From the NCBI RefSeq assembly GCF_002014975.1, contig NZ_MUXV01000002.1:147345-186296 (forward strand): a DNA stretch of 38,952 nucleotides, read 5' to 3'. Under the pieces are notes generated by a model. The model had not been told where the DNA came from. It made no database searches and was given only the letters and a program-made list of their open reading frames with translations. Positions 7,108 to 16,864 of this stretch are shown here, one piece after another. The first letter of the stretch is position 1. Every line of letters begins with the position of its first letter. This DNA is from Moraxella bovis (lineage in GTDB: Bacteria; Pseudomonadota; Gammaproteobacteria; Pseudomonadales; Moraxellaceae). The position numbers were made by a program, and so were the translations under genes.

Positions 7108-10100
7108 TCAGAAGTGGAAGCCTGCACCCACCGCACCGCCGACGTTGCCTTGGGTGTCTGCCGAACCGCTCATCTTCAATACCCAACGACCGTTATCGGA
7201 CAGCTTGGAGAAACCAACAGCTACCGCACCTTCACCATTGTAGCTGGCAATACCACCAGTTAGCATGGATTTACCTGGTAGGTAGGCTTGTGGCAAGGTG
7301 GCCATCGCCATCGCTGATGAGACACCTGCATTGGCATCGTCTTCTACATCATCAATGCGAGCGTTTAGCTGGTTGCCCATGTTGATGGTGTTGTTTGCCA
7401 AATTGGTAATGGCTTCATTGGTGTAATAAAGCTGTGAACCGTTGATGGCATCGGTTGAGGTGGGTGAAACCACACCTGCTGACACATTTTGGATTTGGCG
7501 TGTTTGACCGTTCTCTGTACCCACACTTACCACGCCAACAGGCTGAGTACCTGGAGCAGTTTGGCTGTTTTGTACGCCTGCAACATTGGCATCATTAGCA
7601 CCTGCATAAGTGTAATTACCGCCATTGGCTGTGGTATGCACCCCTGTTGATGAGGATTTATCACCCAAATAAACAGAGTTACCAACCGTTACATTGACAT
7701 TGTTACCCAAGATAAAACTGTTATTAGCACCAGTTGCAACAGTATTGTCATTACCCACACTGTAAGAACCATCAGCATTGATGATACTTGGGTCGCCGAT
7801 GGCACCTGAGTGGTTGCCTGTCACAACATTGCCTGTGCCGATGGCGATAGATTGGGTACCAAGAGCTTGTGAGCCATTACCAATAGCAACCGACTCGTCA
7901 CCTGATGAGTAGGTATTTTGAGCAGTATAAGAGTTTGTGCCGTCAGTATAAGTTGTCAAAATTGCACCCGTATTCGCATCTCTGCTGATCGTATAGGTAA
8001 CATCTCCATTTTTGGCAAACCTTGTACCATCGGTTACAATGCCACTACCAATCGCTACCGAGTCATCGCCTTCCGCTACAGTCTGATAGCCGATGGCTGT
8101 TGACTTAGCACCGTTAGCTTGAGACTGTTCCGCATTCGCACCACGCCGACCACCAACACTACTTTCGCCACCATTAACATGGATATACTTAGTACCTTGC
8201 TCGTTCATGTTTTTGACTGCAGTCAATACCGAGTTGGTTTCAACCGTACCCGTACCCGCTGCATCATAAGTTTTTAATGCCTCATTTGCCGTTAAAGTTA
8301 TGGGTTGTTGATTGCTTGAATCATTTGGATCTTTCTTTGGGTCAATCACAGTCGTTACTGCACTGCCATTGCCGTCCACCACATTGCCATTGATGTCCGT
8401 ACCACCCACGATGTGATTGATGTTCGTGGTCGGAATGATGGCAGAGATCTGGCTTGTAACCATACTTGGTGCCACAGCCGTGCCAGAGCCGTCTTGTGCT
8501 GTGTTATAGCTGACATTACCCTGTGCATCAGTGATGGCATAGACTGGGTTGCCGCTGGCATCCACATAGGTGATTTTTGTGGTCTTGTTGTCCGCATTCA
8601 CATTATAAGTCACCGTGCTGGACTTACCATCAGCAGCAGTTGTTACCACAGCGGTGGTACCTGTGCCATTAATAAAGTCTACTTTATCACTTGGGCTAAC
8701 CAGATCACGCTGCTCACCATTGTTTTGCAAGTTCCAACCAGAATTATTAATGGCATTCGCCACATCGCCTGCCGTTGCAATCGCATTCGGGTTGGCTGGC
8801 GTGTTCACCGTGCCATTTGCATTACTGGTTAATGGTGTGGTATTCACTTTAAGCTCGCCTGTCGGCGTAGTATTTATCGTAATGCCATCGGTTTTAACGT
8901 CAATCGCACCTGTATTGCTATTTACCGTCAAGCCATTACCAACATTTACCGCCAAGTCAAAGGTTGTTGAGCCATCTTGAGCAACAGTCGGTGTTACAGA
9001 TACTGTCTTATTTGTAGAAACCACGTTCTCTTTTGACCCTGCGACTGCTTGTGTTAGCTGACTGACGTTTACCGCGTCGGTCGGTGCTGTACCCACAGCG
9101 ACATTGGTGATTTTATTGCCACCCATGTCTACGGTAGAATTCGCACCCACAGTGAGAGTACCATTTGGATTAATGGCAACATTGTTTGACGTTATCTGAT
9201 TCACAGCAATGTCATCTGCCAAGGCATAAGTTACCTTACCATTGACATCTTGTTTGACAGTCAGGTTTTTGCCTGCGGCCATATCAATAACATCACCTGG
9301 GTTGATGACTTCATCATTACCCAAATCTTTTGTACCGCCATTGGCAGAAGTTTTTAGGGTAAAGCCTGAGTTATTGATGGCATTGACGATATCGCCTGCT
9401 TTAACAAACTTATCCGCATCAGCTGTTATTGGAGCATCAATCTTGCCATCATTATTGGCATCTGTTAATGTTGTGGTTTGTGGGGCTTGAGCGGTTGCTT
9501 TTAGCACACCATTTTCAATAACAATACTTGCATTATCTACATTAACATCGTATTTAACTTCACTAGACTTGCCATCAGCCGCAGTTGTTACCACAGCTGT
9601 CGTGCCTTTACCGTTGATAAAGTTCACCGTATCATAAGGTTTCACAAAGTCTTTGGCTTTGCCATTGCCTTGCAAATTAAAGCCTGCATTTAGCACATCG
9701 CCAACAGTTGCTGCGTTGTTGACATTTAAGCCTGTTGGTAAGATTTGTGAAGTCGTAACAGCGTTGCCCGCGGTGTTGTACGCATCGGTGTTGTACGTTG
9801 TTGGTAAGTTTGATGCGACATTTGCTAATGTAGTCGGTGTGGTAGTATCACCTGCACCGTTTTGCATTGATGCGATGACATCAGCAGGTTGTACGGTAGT
9901 ACCTGAGCCATCTGCTACAGTGTTAAATGTGCCATCTTCTTGTTTGTATAGCTTATCGCCAGCTGCATTGGTATATACCACTGGTATTTGGGCGGTTTCG
10001 GCGATATTTTGAGCATTTACAGCGACCGTATAAGCCGTATTACCTTTATCATCTTCTGTACCCACTACAACTGTTACGCCCGTACCTGCTTTCACAGAAG

Positions 10101-13100
10101 ATGTCTTTTCAGAGTTGGTGATGGCATTAGCAACATCGCCTGCGGTCATGACTTTGTTTTCATCGCCGGCTGCAATAGTGACGTTGCCACGAGTAACAGT
10201 CGGTGCATTTGCTTTAGCAACATCGACATTGTAAATCGTTTGACCATTACTACCTGTAGAGCTTGTTACATTGGCTAAACCTGAACCCGTAACTTCTGTC
10301 TTCGATGCCGCTGCAGCTTTTTGTACATCACCGATATTTGCTGCATTGGTCGTGACATTACCACCGCTTGCAACATTAGTGATTTGTGTATTGCCAGCGT
10401 TGATGCCTGCATTGTTAATGATGACAGGGCCTGCTGTTAGACTTGTGGTTGTTACATTGTTAAATGTCACATCGTCAGCTGTTGCAACAGTGATATCTGT
10501 ACCGTTACGCGTTACTTTGATGTTTTTACCTTCAACAAAGTTCACTGAATCACCAGGGTTGACTACTTCGCCTGCATCACCATTTGCTTTAACGGTAAAG
10601 CCTGAGTTGTTAATCGCATTGGCAATATCACCTGCTGTCGCTAAGGCATTAGGATTTGCAGGCGTATTCACCGAACCATTAGTATTATTAGTTAATGCTG
10701 TGGTATTGGCTTTGATTGCACCTGTCGCTGGGTCTTTAGTGATAGTTGTGTTGTCAGCATTCACTACAACATCAAATGTTGTTGCACCTGTGGTTGCATC
10801 AGTTGTTGGATTAACAGTCACAGATTTGTCTGATGATGTAACCACTTCTTTTGAGCCTGCAACGACGTTGTTTAACTGGCTTACGTTCACCGCATCAGTC
10901 GCATCTGTACCTGCTGCAACGTTAGTGATTTTGTTACCACCGTTGTTTAGACCGCCATTAGTTAAGCTAACCGTTTGGTTTGGACCGTTAGAAATAGTGA
11001 TACCGCCATTATTCATTACGGTATTACCAGCTGTTACGCTGTCCACAGTGATGTTTTTAGACAAGTTATAAATAACGTCATTGTTGTCAGTCGATTTTGA
11101 AATTGCGATGTTACCATCGGTGTTTTTCATATCCACTGTTTCACCAGGATTGACAAGGCTACCATTTGCACCTTGAGCAGTTAAAGTGAAACCTGAGTTA
11201 TTAATCGCATTAGCAACTTGACCACCTGTGACAAGTGAAGTCGGTGCTGCTGCAGCTGATTTACCTGCTGTATCAGTTGTGATGTCGCCTGTAACTGCTG
11301 TGATGCTACCGTCTGCATTGACTGTTGTCGTTGTGCCATCAGTTTTAGCAGAAACTGTGTATTCAATATTGCCATTATTATCTTCAGCAGCTGCTTCAAC
11401 TGTTACGCCCGTACCTGCTTTCACAGAAGATGTTTTTTCAGAGTTGGTGATGGCATTAGCAACATCGCCTGCGGTCATGACTTTACCTTCATCACCTGCT
11501 GCAACGGTTACGTTACCACGAGTAACAGTCGGTGCATTTGCTTTCGCTACATCAACGATGTAAACATCTTGACCATTATCACCTTTAGTTGGTGCTGCAA
11601 CAGTTGCTAAGCCCGTACCTTTCACTTCAGTTTTAGCCTTGTTATACACTTGAGTTAATTGCTCTTGTGTTGCAGCTTGACCACCTGTATAAGTAGACGC
11701 AGGGTCAAAAGTGGTATTAGTTAAACCTGTGATTGTACCTGTTGTACCATCAATCACAACTGGTTTATCTTGACCAATCGTAACTTTATTCGCTAGACCA
11801 AAGTCAATTTGATTATCGGTAACAGTGGCAACAATGTTTTTGTCGGTGCTAGTATATTTAACTGTATCACCAAGTTGGACGTTGTCTTTGTCTGTAATGC
11901 CTGCACCAAGATTGTCAGCTGTAATATTAAAACCTTTAGCAATGTTATCCGCATTGGTTTTGATATTCGTTGCGTTAGTCTCTACATTTTGGTTGGTAGT
12001 ATATAGCTGTGAGCCATTAACTGCATCTTTACTGTCAGCCGATAATGTCGCAGGGCTAACATTGGTGATTTTTTTATCACCTGCATTGATGCCTGTCGTT
12101 GTTACGCTTGGGCCATTTGTAATGGTTAAACCGCTGTTATTAACCTTTGTATCGCCAATAGTTAAGCTACCATCTTTACCAAGGTCGACATCTTTAGCCA
12201 ACTTGATATTCAACGTATCAGTACCATCAGCTTCTACACCAATATTGCCATCAGTTAAATCACCTGTAGCATTACCTTTAACATTTAGTGTTTCGCCTAA
12301 ATTACGCTCAACATTTGTACCTGTATCGCCTGCAAAAGTAATTGGCTTTTGAATTTCGGTATTTAGTGCTGTTAATGCGTCGCCTACATTATTGATAATA
12401 GTCGTATTTGCACCATCTGCAGTAGTTATACTATATCTAGGTGCAGTTAGACTACCATTTGGATTTACAATAACACCACCGCCAAAATTATTCGCCGTTG
12501 TATTTGCTAAATTACCTAAAGCTTCTTGGGTTAAATAAAGCTGACTGCCGTTAATCGCATCGGTAGAAGTGGCTGAGATTTTGCCTGTAGCAACATTGAT
12601 AATTTGACGCTCTTTGTCAGTCGCACCAACAGAAACCACACCGCTGTCTACTTTGCCAACACCTTTAAAATCACCATAAGTAATACCATTAACAACAGCT
12701 TGGGTTTCTGCAGTTGCTTCACGGTCGGTAGAGCCAGCACCAAGCACTACGCTATTGCCTTGACTGGTTGTAACATCACTACCCAGTACGAATGTATTTG
12801 CTTGTTGAACGTTATTACCCCTACCGATAGCGACAGATTTTTCACCATTCACATAATTAAGCGTACCCATTGCAATCGCATCGTCTGCGGTAGCGCGAGT
12901 GCCGTTGGCATTATGCACGCCATTTGTTGATGAGTTGTCTGTCGCCACGGCACCAATCGCAATCGTGCGTTTTCCTGTGGCTTGTGCCGAATGCCCCACT
13001 GCAAATGAACCATCTCCGGTGGCAGATGCCACATTGCCGATAGCGGTCGCATAACTACCAGACGCCACCGATTCACGCCCCATAGAAAGCGTGCTATTGC

Positions 13101-14634
13101 CTGTTGCTTGTGCCCCCTGACCAACAGCGATACTATTATAACCTTTGGCGGATACTGCTGAACCCACGCCTACTGCATAAGTACCTTTAGCTTGGGCATA
13201 TCCACCAATAGCAGTTGCCCCTTTTCCTGCAGTGGCTTTATCGCCCAATGCCACGCCATTTACCGATTGAAACACTTTGATGTTTTGGGAAGCCTGCGTG
13301 GGTGCTACGGTGTTATGGTCGGTTGAAAAATTAGGATTTTGTCTAAAACCAATACCTGGGTTAGAACCATTTGTAACAGTTGCTCCTTTACCAATCGCCA
13401 CAGAATTGCCTTCAGCACTAGTATCTTTATCACCAATCTTAATCCCCTGAGCATCATCAAACTGTAGGCTTGACAAGCCCTTGATGTGCGAGCTTAGCTC
13501 CACCGAGACGGTGTTATTGGCGGTGTCAATGGTGGTAACGATGTTTTTGGTGTCGGTACGAGTTTTGGCTTCGGTATCTTTTTTCTCTGTTTTGTTGTCT
13601 ATTTGAGCGGTGGTATCTTTGCCTTTGATGCCTAGCACGCCATCGGTCATTGTTTTGGCTTTGTCTTTTTCGGTGGCTTGGGTGGCTGTATCGGCAGCCG
13701 TATCTTTATCGGCAAAGTATTTGGCAGGGCTGGCAAGCTTTGCCACCGCTTTTAATTGTGCCACATTGACCGCATCGGTATCAAGGCTACCTGCCGCCAC
13801 ATTGATGATTTGGCGAGTGGTTGTGTCATTACCTACCGACACCGCACCGTTGTCTGTGCCTTTGACGGTGGCAAGTACTCCGGCATCGTCTTCAATCGGT
13901 GAATATACGCTAGTAGCATCAGGAGTGGTTTTTGCAGTTGTGCCTTTTGCCAACCCTGAACGGTCAGCAACCGAGCCACTGCCTATTGCCACCGCCCCCA
14001 CTTGATTGGCTTGGGTGTTTGCACCCAGTCCTATGGCATTTTCTTTCTCAACCTTACTTACTGCACCGATAGCGATAGCGTTTACAGCAGGTTTGGCTTC
14101 ATCTGCAACTGGATTACCCTTGAATATCTTCGTGCCACCTGTTTGTGCGTTACTACCAATTGCGATAGAATTTTCGCCATTAGCGACAGCATTACTGGCG
14201 ATGGCGGTGCTGTTATCGCCATAGGTTTTTACCTCAACGCCCAAGGCGGTCGCTTGATTACCATTGGAGCGAATGTTTGAGCCGATGGTGGTACTTCCTT
14301 TGCCATTGGTGGTAATACTATCGCCGACCGCTGTAACTTTTGACTCTCCATTAACGCTTTTACCGATAAGCACCCTGTCTGCCATGCTTTGGGTGTACCA
14401 ATCAATACCCTTGCCATCTATGATTAGTGTATTATTATCTAACCTAGTTGTGCTTTCAATCTGTGCCTGTGCCACGCCTGCCAATCCTAGGGCGATCACC
14501 AGTAGCGACAGACGCCATACAGGGCGAAATATCTTGGTACGCAGACTGCCCTTGCCTTGGGCGCGGGCGTATTCGCAGACGGCTTGGAAGGTTTTAGTGG
14601 ATTTGTTATAAATCACACGATAGATGTTGTTCAT
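7108..14634 (-). CDS. Giant trimeric autotransporter adhesin (type Vc, UspA/Hag/YadA-like), 2508 aa
   Basis: Trimeric surface adhesin. The N-terminus is an extended signal peptide region (MNNIYRVIYNKSTKTFQAV) followed by a hydrophobic segment, with likely cleavage after VAQA (about residue 57). YadA-type head repeats, with AIG/AVG-x-x-A spaced every 14-16 residues, form three clusters: about 90-230, 460-640 and 2170-2315. They are separated by neck motifs (DAVNVAQL, DAINGSQLY, DAVNVSQL). A long stalk of repeated modules fills residues about 700-2150, with ANAINNSGF recurring many times. The last 75 residues are the YadA membrane anchor (YLPGKSMLTGG... GAGFHF, C-terminal Phe), three copies of which make a 12-strand barrel. 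AGAGGG precedes the ATG. No frameshift was found. Binding partner unknown; Moraxella relatives bind host cells, IgD or matrix proteins. Confidence 0.95.
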   Translation of the reverse strand: MNNIYRVIYNKSTKTFQAVCEYARAQGKGSLRTKIFRPVWRLSLLVIALGLAGVAQAQIESTTRLDNNTLIIDGKGIDWYTQSMADRVLIGKSVNGESKVTAVGDSITTNGKGSTTIGSNIRSNGNQATALGVEVKTYGDNSTAIASNAVANGENSIAIGSNAQTGGTKIFKGNPVADEAKPAVNAIAIGAVSKVEKENAIGLGANTQANQVGAVAIGSGSVADRSGLAKGTTAKTTPDATSVYSPIEDDAGVLATVKGTDNGAVSVGNDTTTRQIINVAAGSLDTDAVNVAQLKAVAKLASPAKYFADKDTAADTATQATEKDKAKTMTDGVLGIKGKDTTAQIDNKTEKKDTEAKTRTDTKNIVTTIDTANNTVSVELSSHIKGLSSLQFDDAQGIKIGDKDTSAEGNSVAIGKGATVTNGSNPGIGFRQNPNFSTDHNTVAPTQASQNIKVFQSVNGVALGDKATAGKGATAIGGYAQAKGTYAVGVGSAVSAKGYNSIAVGQGAQATGNSTLSMGRESVASGSYATAIGNVASATGDGSFAVGHSAQATGKRTIAIGAVATDNSSTNGVHNANGTRATADDAIAMGTLNYVNGEKSVAIGRGNNVQQANTFVLGSDVTTSQGNSVVLGAGSTDREATAETQAVVNGITYGDFKGVGKVDSGVVSVGATDKERQIINVATGKISATSTDAINGSQLYLTQEALGNLANTTANNFGGGVIVNPNGSLTAPRYSITTADGANTTIINNVGDALTALNTEIQKPITFAGDTGTNVERNLGETLNVKGNATGDLTDGNIGVEADGTDTLNIKLAKDVDLGKDGSLTIGDTKVNNSGLTITNGPSVTTTGINAGDKKITNVSPATLSADSKDAVNGSQLYTTNQNVETNATNIKTNADNIAKGFNITADNLGAGITDKDNVQLGDTVKYTSTDKNIVATVTDNQIDFGLANKVTIGQDKPVVIDGTTGTITGLTNTTFDPASTYTGGQAATQEQLTQVYNKAKTEVKGTGLATVAAPTKGDNGQDVYIVDVAKANAPTVTRGNVTVAAGDEGKVMTAGDVANAITNSEKTSSVKAGTGVTVEAAAEDNNGNIEYTVSAKTDGTTTTVNADGSITAVTGDITTDTAGKSAAAAPTSLVTGGQVANAINNSGFTLTAQGANGSLVNPGETVDMKNTDGNIAISKSTDNNDVIYNLSKNITVDSVTAGNTVMNNGGITISNGPNQTVSLTNGGLNNGGNKITNVAAGTDATDAVNVSQLNNVVAGSKEVVTSSDKSVTVNPTTDATTGATTFDVVVNADNTTITKDPATGAIKANTTALTNNTNGSVNTPANPNALATAGDIANAINNSGFTVKANGDAGEVVNPGDSVNFVEGKNIKVTRNGTDITVATADDVTFNNVTTTSLTAGPVIINNAGINAGNTQITNVASGGNVTTNAANIGDVQKAAAASKTEVTGSGLANVTSSTGSNGQTIYNVDVAKANAPTVTRGNVTIAAGDENKVMTAGDVANAITNSEKTSSVKAGTGVTVVVGTEDDKGNTAYTVAVNAQNIAETAQIPVVYTNAAGDKLYKQEDGTFNTVADGSGTTVQPADVIASMQNGAGDTTTPTTLANVASNLPTTYNTDAYNTAGNAVTTSQILPTGLNVNNAATVGDVLNAGFNLQGNGKAKDFVKPYDTVNFINGKGTTAVVTTAADGKSSEVKYDVNVDNASIVIENGVLKATAQAPQTTTLTDANNDGKIDAPITADADKFVKAGDIVNAINNSGFTLKTSANGGTKDLGNDEVINPGDVIDMAAGKNLTVKQDVNGKVTYALADDIAVNQITSNNVAINPNGTLTVGANSTVDMGGNKITNVAVGTAPTDAVNVSQLTQAVAGSKENVVSTNKTVSVTPTVAQDGSTTFDLAVNVGNGLTVNSNTGAIDVKTDGITINTTPTGELKVNTTPLTSNANGTVNTPANPNAIATAGDVANAINNSGWNLQNNGEQRDLVSPSDKVDFINGTGTTAVVTTAADGKSSTVTYNVNADNKTTKITYVDASGNPVYAITDAQGNVSYNTAQDGSGTAVAPSMVTSQISAIIPTTNINHIVGGTDINGNVVDGNGSAVTTVIDPKKDPNDSSNQQPITLTANEALKTYDAAGTGTVETNSVLTAVKNMNEQGTKYIHVNGGESSVGGRRGANAEQSQANGAKSTAIGYQTVAEGDDSVAIGSGIVTDGTRFAKNGDVTYTISRDANTGAILTTYTDGTNSYTAQNTYSSGDESVAIGNGSQALGTQSIAIGTGNVVTGNHSGAIGDPSIINADGSYSVGNDNTVATGANNSFILGNNVNVTVGNSVYLGDKSSSTGVHTTANGGNYTYAGANDANVAGVQNSQTAPGTQPVGVVSVGTENGQTRQIQNVSAGVVSPTSTDAINGSQLYYTNEAITNLANNTINMGNQLNARIDDVEDDANAGVSSAMAMATLPQAYLPGKSMLTGGIASYNGEGAVAVGFSKLSDNGRWVLKMSGSADTQGNVGGAVGAGFHF
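10068..10227 (-). repeat. 160-bp direct repeat copy A inside the adhesin stalk
   Basis: Nearly identical to 11397-11556, exactly 1329 bases (443 codons) away. It codes for the module ending SSVKAGTGVTV and beginning ANAPTVTRGNVT. The first 80 bases differ at only one position by eye. Confidence 0.85.
11397..11556 (-). repeat. 160-bp direct repeat copy B inside the adhesin stalk
   Basis: Partner of 10068-10227 in the same orientation and reading frame. Recombination between the two would remove or duplicate exactly 443 codons without breaking the frame. Confidence 0.85.
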
Positions 14635-14695
14635 ATTTACCCTCTTAAAATGATGAGTAGGTGATGGATGATGATTTGTCTTAATTTAGCAAAAG

Positions 14696-14724
14696 ATATT
14701 AACACGTTAACAAAACCAATACAA
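14696..14724 (-). promoter_or_regulatory. Candidate promoter of the trimeric autotransporter
   Basis: On the minus strand, -35 TTGTAT and -10 TAATAT are separated by 17 bases. The predicted leader is about 55 nt before ATG 14634. The spacer and -10 contain an inverted repeat TTAAC-AC-GTTAA (14699-14710). Confidence 0.45.
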
Positions 14725-14749
14725 AGATTTCGGGAGCATTGCCAAAAAA

Positions 14750-14808
14750 TGTCAGTCCTAATTAATATTTTGTCAATGTCTATCAATATCTTGTCAAACT
14801 GATGTCAA
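14750..14808. promoter_or_regulatory. Helically phased TGTCAA direct-repeat array (Pho-box-like)
   Basis: TGTCAG at 14750, TGTCAA at 14771, TATCAA at 14781, TGTCAA at 14792 and TGTCAA at 14803. The starts are 21, 10, 11 and 11 bases apart, that is one or two DNA turns. Direct TGTCA repeats of 11-bp period are the known layout of PhoB-family response-regulator sites. The array lies upstream of the adhesin -35 box; which direction it controls is unclear. Confidence 0.5.
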
Positions 14809-14958
14809 GATTTTTAAAAAATCATAAAAATAAATCACAATCAAAAATACATGAAACTTTATAACAAATATCATGTTCTAACAATGCTCGACAAAGCCCA
14901 CACCCTTATTAGAGCGTGGTGGTTATTGATAATATCTTTATAAAACATGATAAAAATT

Positions 14959-14977
14959 AGGGCATGTTTGCCCTTTT
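14959..14977. terminator. Terminator-like hairpin in the adhesin-ccoG divergent region
   Basis: Stem AGGGCA / TGCCCT, loop TGTT, followed by TTT on the plus strand and by TAATTTTT on the minus strand. No known gene ends here, so it may insulate the two divergent units or end a short unannotated transcript. Confidence 0.45.
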
Positions 14978-15147
14978 AAAATGACTATTTGACAATCGAT
15001 AAATCATCACTTGGGTTAACAAAAGCGTGCAATTATCATGCCAAAATCATGACTGTATTTTCACAATCCAACCCTTTTATTATCATGGTTTTTGCAGTCA
15101 TCATCACGCCATGCTTTTGCATCAATGCCAACACCGCCATTTAATCC

Positions 15148-15210
15148 TTTAAAAAATTATGGAAAAGGTGTAGAATATATTTATTCCAAATTGATAAAAT
15201 CAGTATCAAT
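15148..15210 (+). promoter_or_regulatory. Weak candidate ccoG promoter plus inverted repeat
   Basis: TTTAAA (15148-15153) and TAGAAT (15171-15176) are 17 bases apart. Near the expected start of transcription is ATTGAT (15190-15195) / ATCAAT (15205-15210). The half-site spacing does not fit an FNR box. Confidence 0.3.
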
Positions 15211-15257
15211 GAGCCCAGCCAAGAGCGAATATTCGCCACAACAGCTAAGGTTATATC

Positions 15258-16808
15258 ATGTCAGAGTCATCCGATAATTCTGCAAAAAACACAGAAACTG
15301 CCGAAACCGAAGTGTTTGACCCCAAATCAGGCGATACAGCAAAGAACTCACCCGCCGAGTCACCCTCTGCTCACAAGCCTGATACCAGCACCCCACCACC
15401 CAAAAAAACCAAAAAGCCCAAGCCACCGCCCGAGAAAATGATACCACATTCTAAGGACATGGACGCTACCAAAAAACGGGTGCATCCACGCTTTGTCTCA
15501 GGCAAATATCAAAACATTCGCCTAGTAAGCATGTATACCATTTTGGTGGGATTTTTGATACTGCCATGGATAAAATGGGGTGGTCGTCAGGCGATACAGT
15601 TTGATGTCGCTGAACCAAAGTTTTATATCTTTGGGGCAACTTTTATGCCGCAGGATTTTTATTTCTTTGCCTTTATATTTATGATTGCTGCCTTTACACT
15701 GTTTATGGTAACGGTCTATGCAGGGCGTGTGTTCTGTGGCTATGCCTGCCCACAGACCATCTATGTACACTTGTATCAGCACGTAGAGAAATGGGTACTG
15801 GGCGAGCGTAATAAACGCATCAAGTTCGACAAAGAGCCTAATAGTGCTTCTAAGATTGGCAAAAAACTACTCATTCATCTGATATGGGGTGTGATGAGTA
15901 TGATTACCGCTGTGACATTCATGTCGCTTGTGGTCGGGACGGAGTACCTATTCTTTAATGGGGCAACACCGTTCTTTATGGGTTGGAGCAAGATGACATG
16001 GATATTCTTTGGTATCATCACTTTTGTCACACACATAAATGCAGGCTACATGCGTGAACATATGTGTGTGCATTTTTGTCCTTATGGTCGTTTCCAATCA
16101 GTGATGTTTGACAAGGACACCTTACTCGTCTCCTATGACTATGACCGTGGCGAACCTCGTGGGGCTCGCAAAAAAGGCGACCACCCCGAAGGTTATGGCG
16201 ACTGTGTGGACTGCACCATGTGTGTACAGGTATGTCCTACGGGTATCGACATTCGTGACGGTTTACAAGTAGAATGCATCCAGTGTGCAGCGTGTATCGA
16301 TGCGTGTAATGAAATCATGGACAAGGTGGGCTATCCCCGTGGTCTGATTCGCTACACCACCGAACGTCAGCTTGTCCACAAAGAAAAAACCAAAATCGTA
16401 AGCTTCCGTATCTTTGCCTACATCCTTATCCTTAGTGTACTGGTGGTGGTGGCAACAATGGTAGCAACAGGGCGTGACCCCTTGGAGCTTGAGATTCGCC
16501 ACAACCGTAAGCAAATCAGCAGTGTCGGACGTGATGGCATGGTTGAGAACAGCTATGTCCTAAAAATCGTCAATAAGACCGATGAGCGACAAGTCTATAA
16601 AGTCAAACTAGAACCCGTTGATGGCTTGACCTTAAAATCTCGCTTTAAAGAGTTACCGCTCAAAGCCAACGAGCCGTATGATTTGCCTGTGAGCATCTTT
16701 GGCGACCCTGCCAAAATCAGTGGCACCATGCCTGTCACCATCACTGTCTATACCGAAGATGGTAAGTACAGTGCCAGCAGACAAGACGTGTTTGTCTATA
16801 AACCCTAA
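15258..16808 (+). CDS. ccoG: Cytochrome c oxidase accessory protein CcoG (FixG/RdxA family)
   Basis: CcoG is an inner-membrane iron-sulfur protein that reduces copper for insertion into cbb3 oxidase. It has 516 residues. A charged, Pro/Lys-rich N-terminal tail of about 75 residues (PPPKKTKKPKPPPEKM) is followed by about five membrane helices, with the polyferredoxin-type CGYACPQTIYVHLYQ and HMCVHFCPYGRFQSVMFD motifs between helices. Two 4Fe-4S cluster motifs lie at about 316-327 (CVDCTMCVQVCP) and 341-351 (CIQCAACIDAC). The C-terminal periplasmic region is an Ig-like FixG_C domain (SYVLKIVNKTDERQVYKVKLE). TAAGG precedes the ATG. Its target operon ccoNOQP lies about 10 kb away in the same window. 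It is a single-gene unit ending at its own terminator. Confidence 0.96.
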   Translation: MSESSDNSAKNTETAETEVFDPKSGDTAKNSPAESPSAHKPDTSTPPPKKTKKPKPPPEKMIPHSKDMDATKKRVHPRFVSGKYQNIRLVSMYTILVGFLILPWIKWGGRQAIQFDVAEPKFYIFGATFMPQDFYFFAFIFMIAAFTLFMVTVYAGRVFCGYACPQTIYVHLYQHVEKWVLGERNKRIKFDKEPNSASKIGKKLLIHLIWGVMSMITAVTFMSLVVGTEYLFFNGATPFFMGWSKMTWIFFGIITFVTHINAGYMREHMCVHFCPYGRFQSVMFDKDTLLVSYDYDRGEPRGARKKGDHPEGYGDCVDCTMCVQVCPTGIDIRDGLQVECIQCAACIDACNEIMDKVGYPRGLIRYTTERQLVHKEKTKIVSFRIFAYILILSVLVVVATMVATGRDPLELEIRHNRKQISSVGRDGMVENSYVLKIVNKTDERQVYKVKLEPVDGLTLKSRFKELPLKANEPYDLPVSIFGDPAKISGTMPVTITVYTEDGKYSASRQDVFVYKP

Positions 16809-16825
16809 ACCAAGAAGTAACCAAA

Positions 16826-16864
16826 AAAAAATAAAACCCTGTCAATGGCAGGGTTTTATTTTTG
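16826..16864 (+). terminator. Terminator of ccoG
   Basis: Perfect stem AATAAAACCCTG (16830-16841) / CAGGGTTTTATT (16849-16860) with a 7-nt loop and T run. It shares the AAAACCCTG/CAGGGTTTT core with the terminator at 6066-6102. Confidence 0.85.

Larger units (their letters stand above)
14635..15257. other. Divergent regulatory region between the adhesin and ccoG
   Basis: About 620 bases without a convincing gene. From left to right it holds the adhesin promoter (14696-14724), a phased TGTCAA array (14750-14808), a terminator-like hairpin (14959-14977) and a weak ccoG promoter with an inverted repeat (15148-15210). There is no homopolymer or tetranucleotide tract of the kind that gives phase variation of uspA genes. 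Confidence 0.6.

Noticed and set aside
10271..11071. Long plus-strand open frames opposite the adhesin (up to 266 codons)
   Set aside because: They mirror the repetitive Ala/Thr/Asn-rich adhesin codons, lack any known domain and have no promoter or ribosome site.
7108..14634. Repeated blocks that might suggest a CRISPR array
   Set aside because: Repeats are in frame, irregularly spaced and code for adhesin modules; there are no unique spacers and no cas genes.
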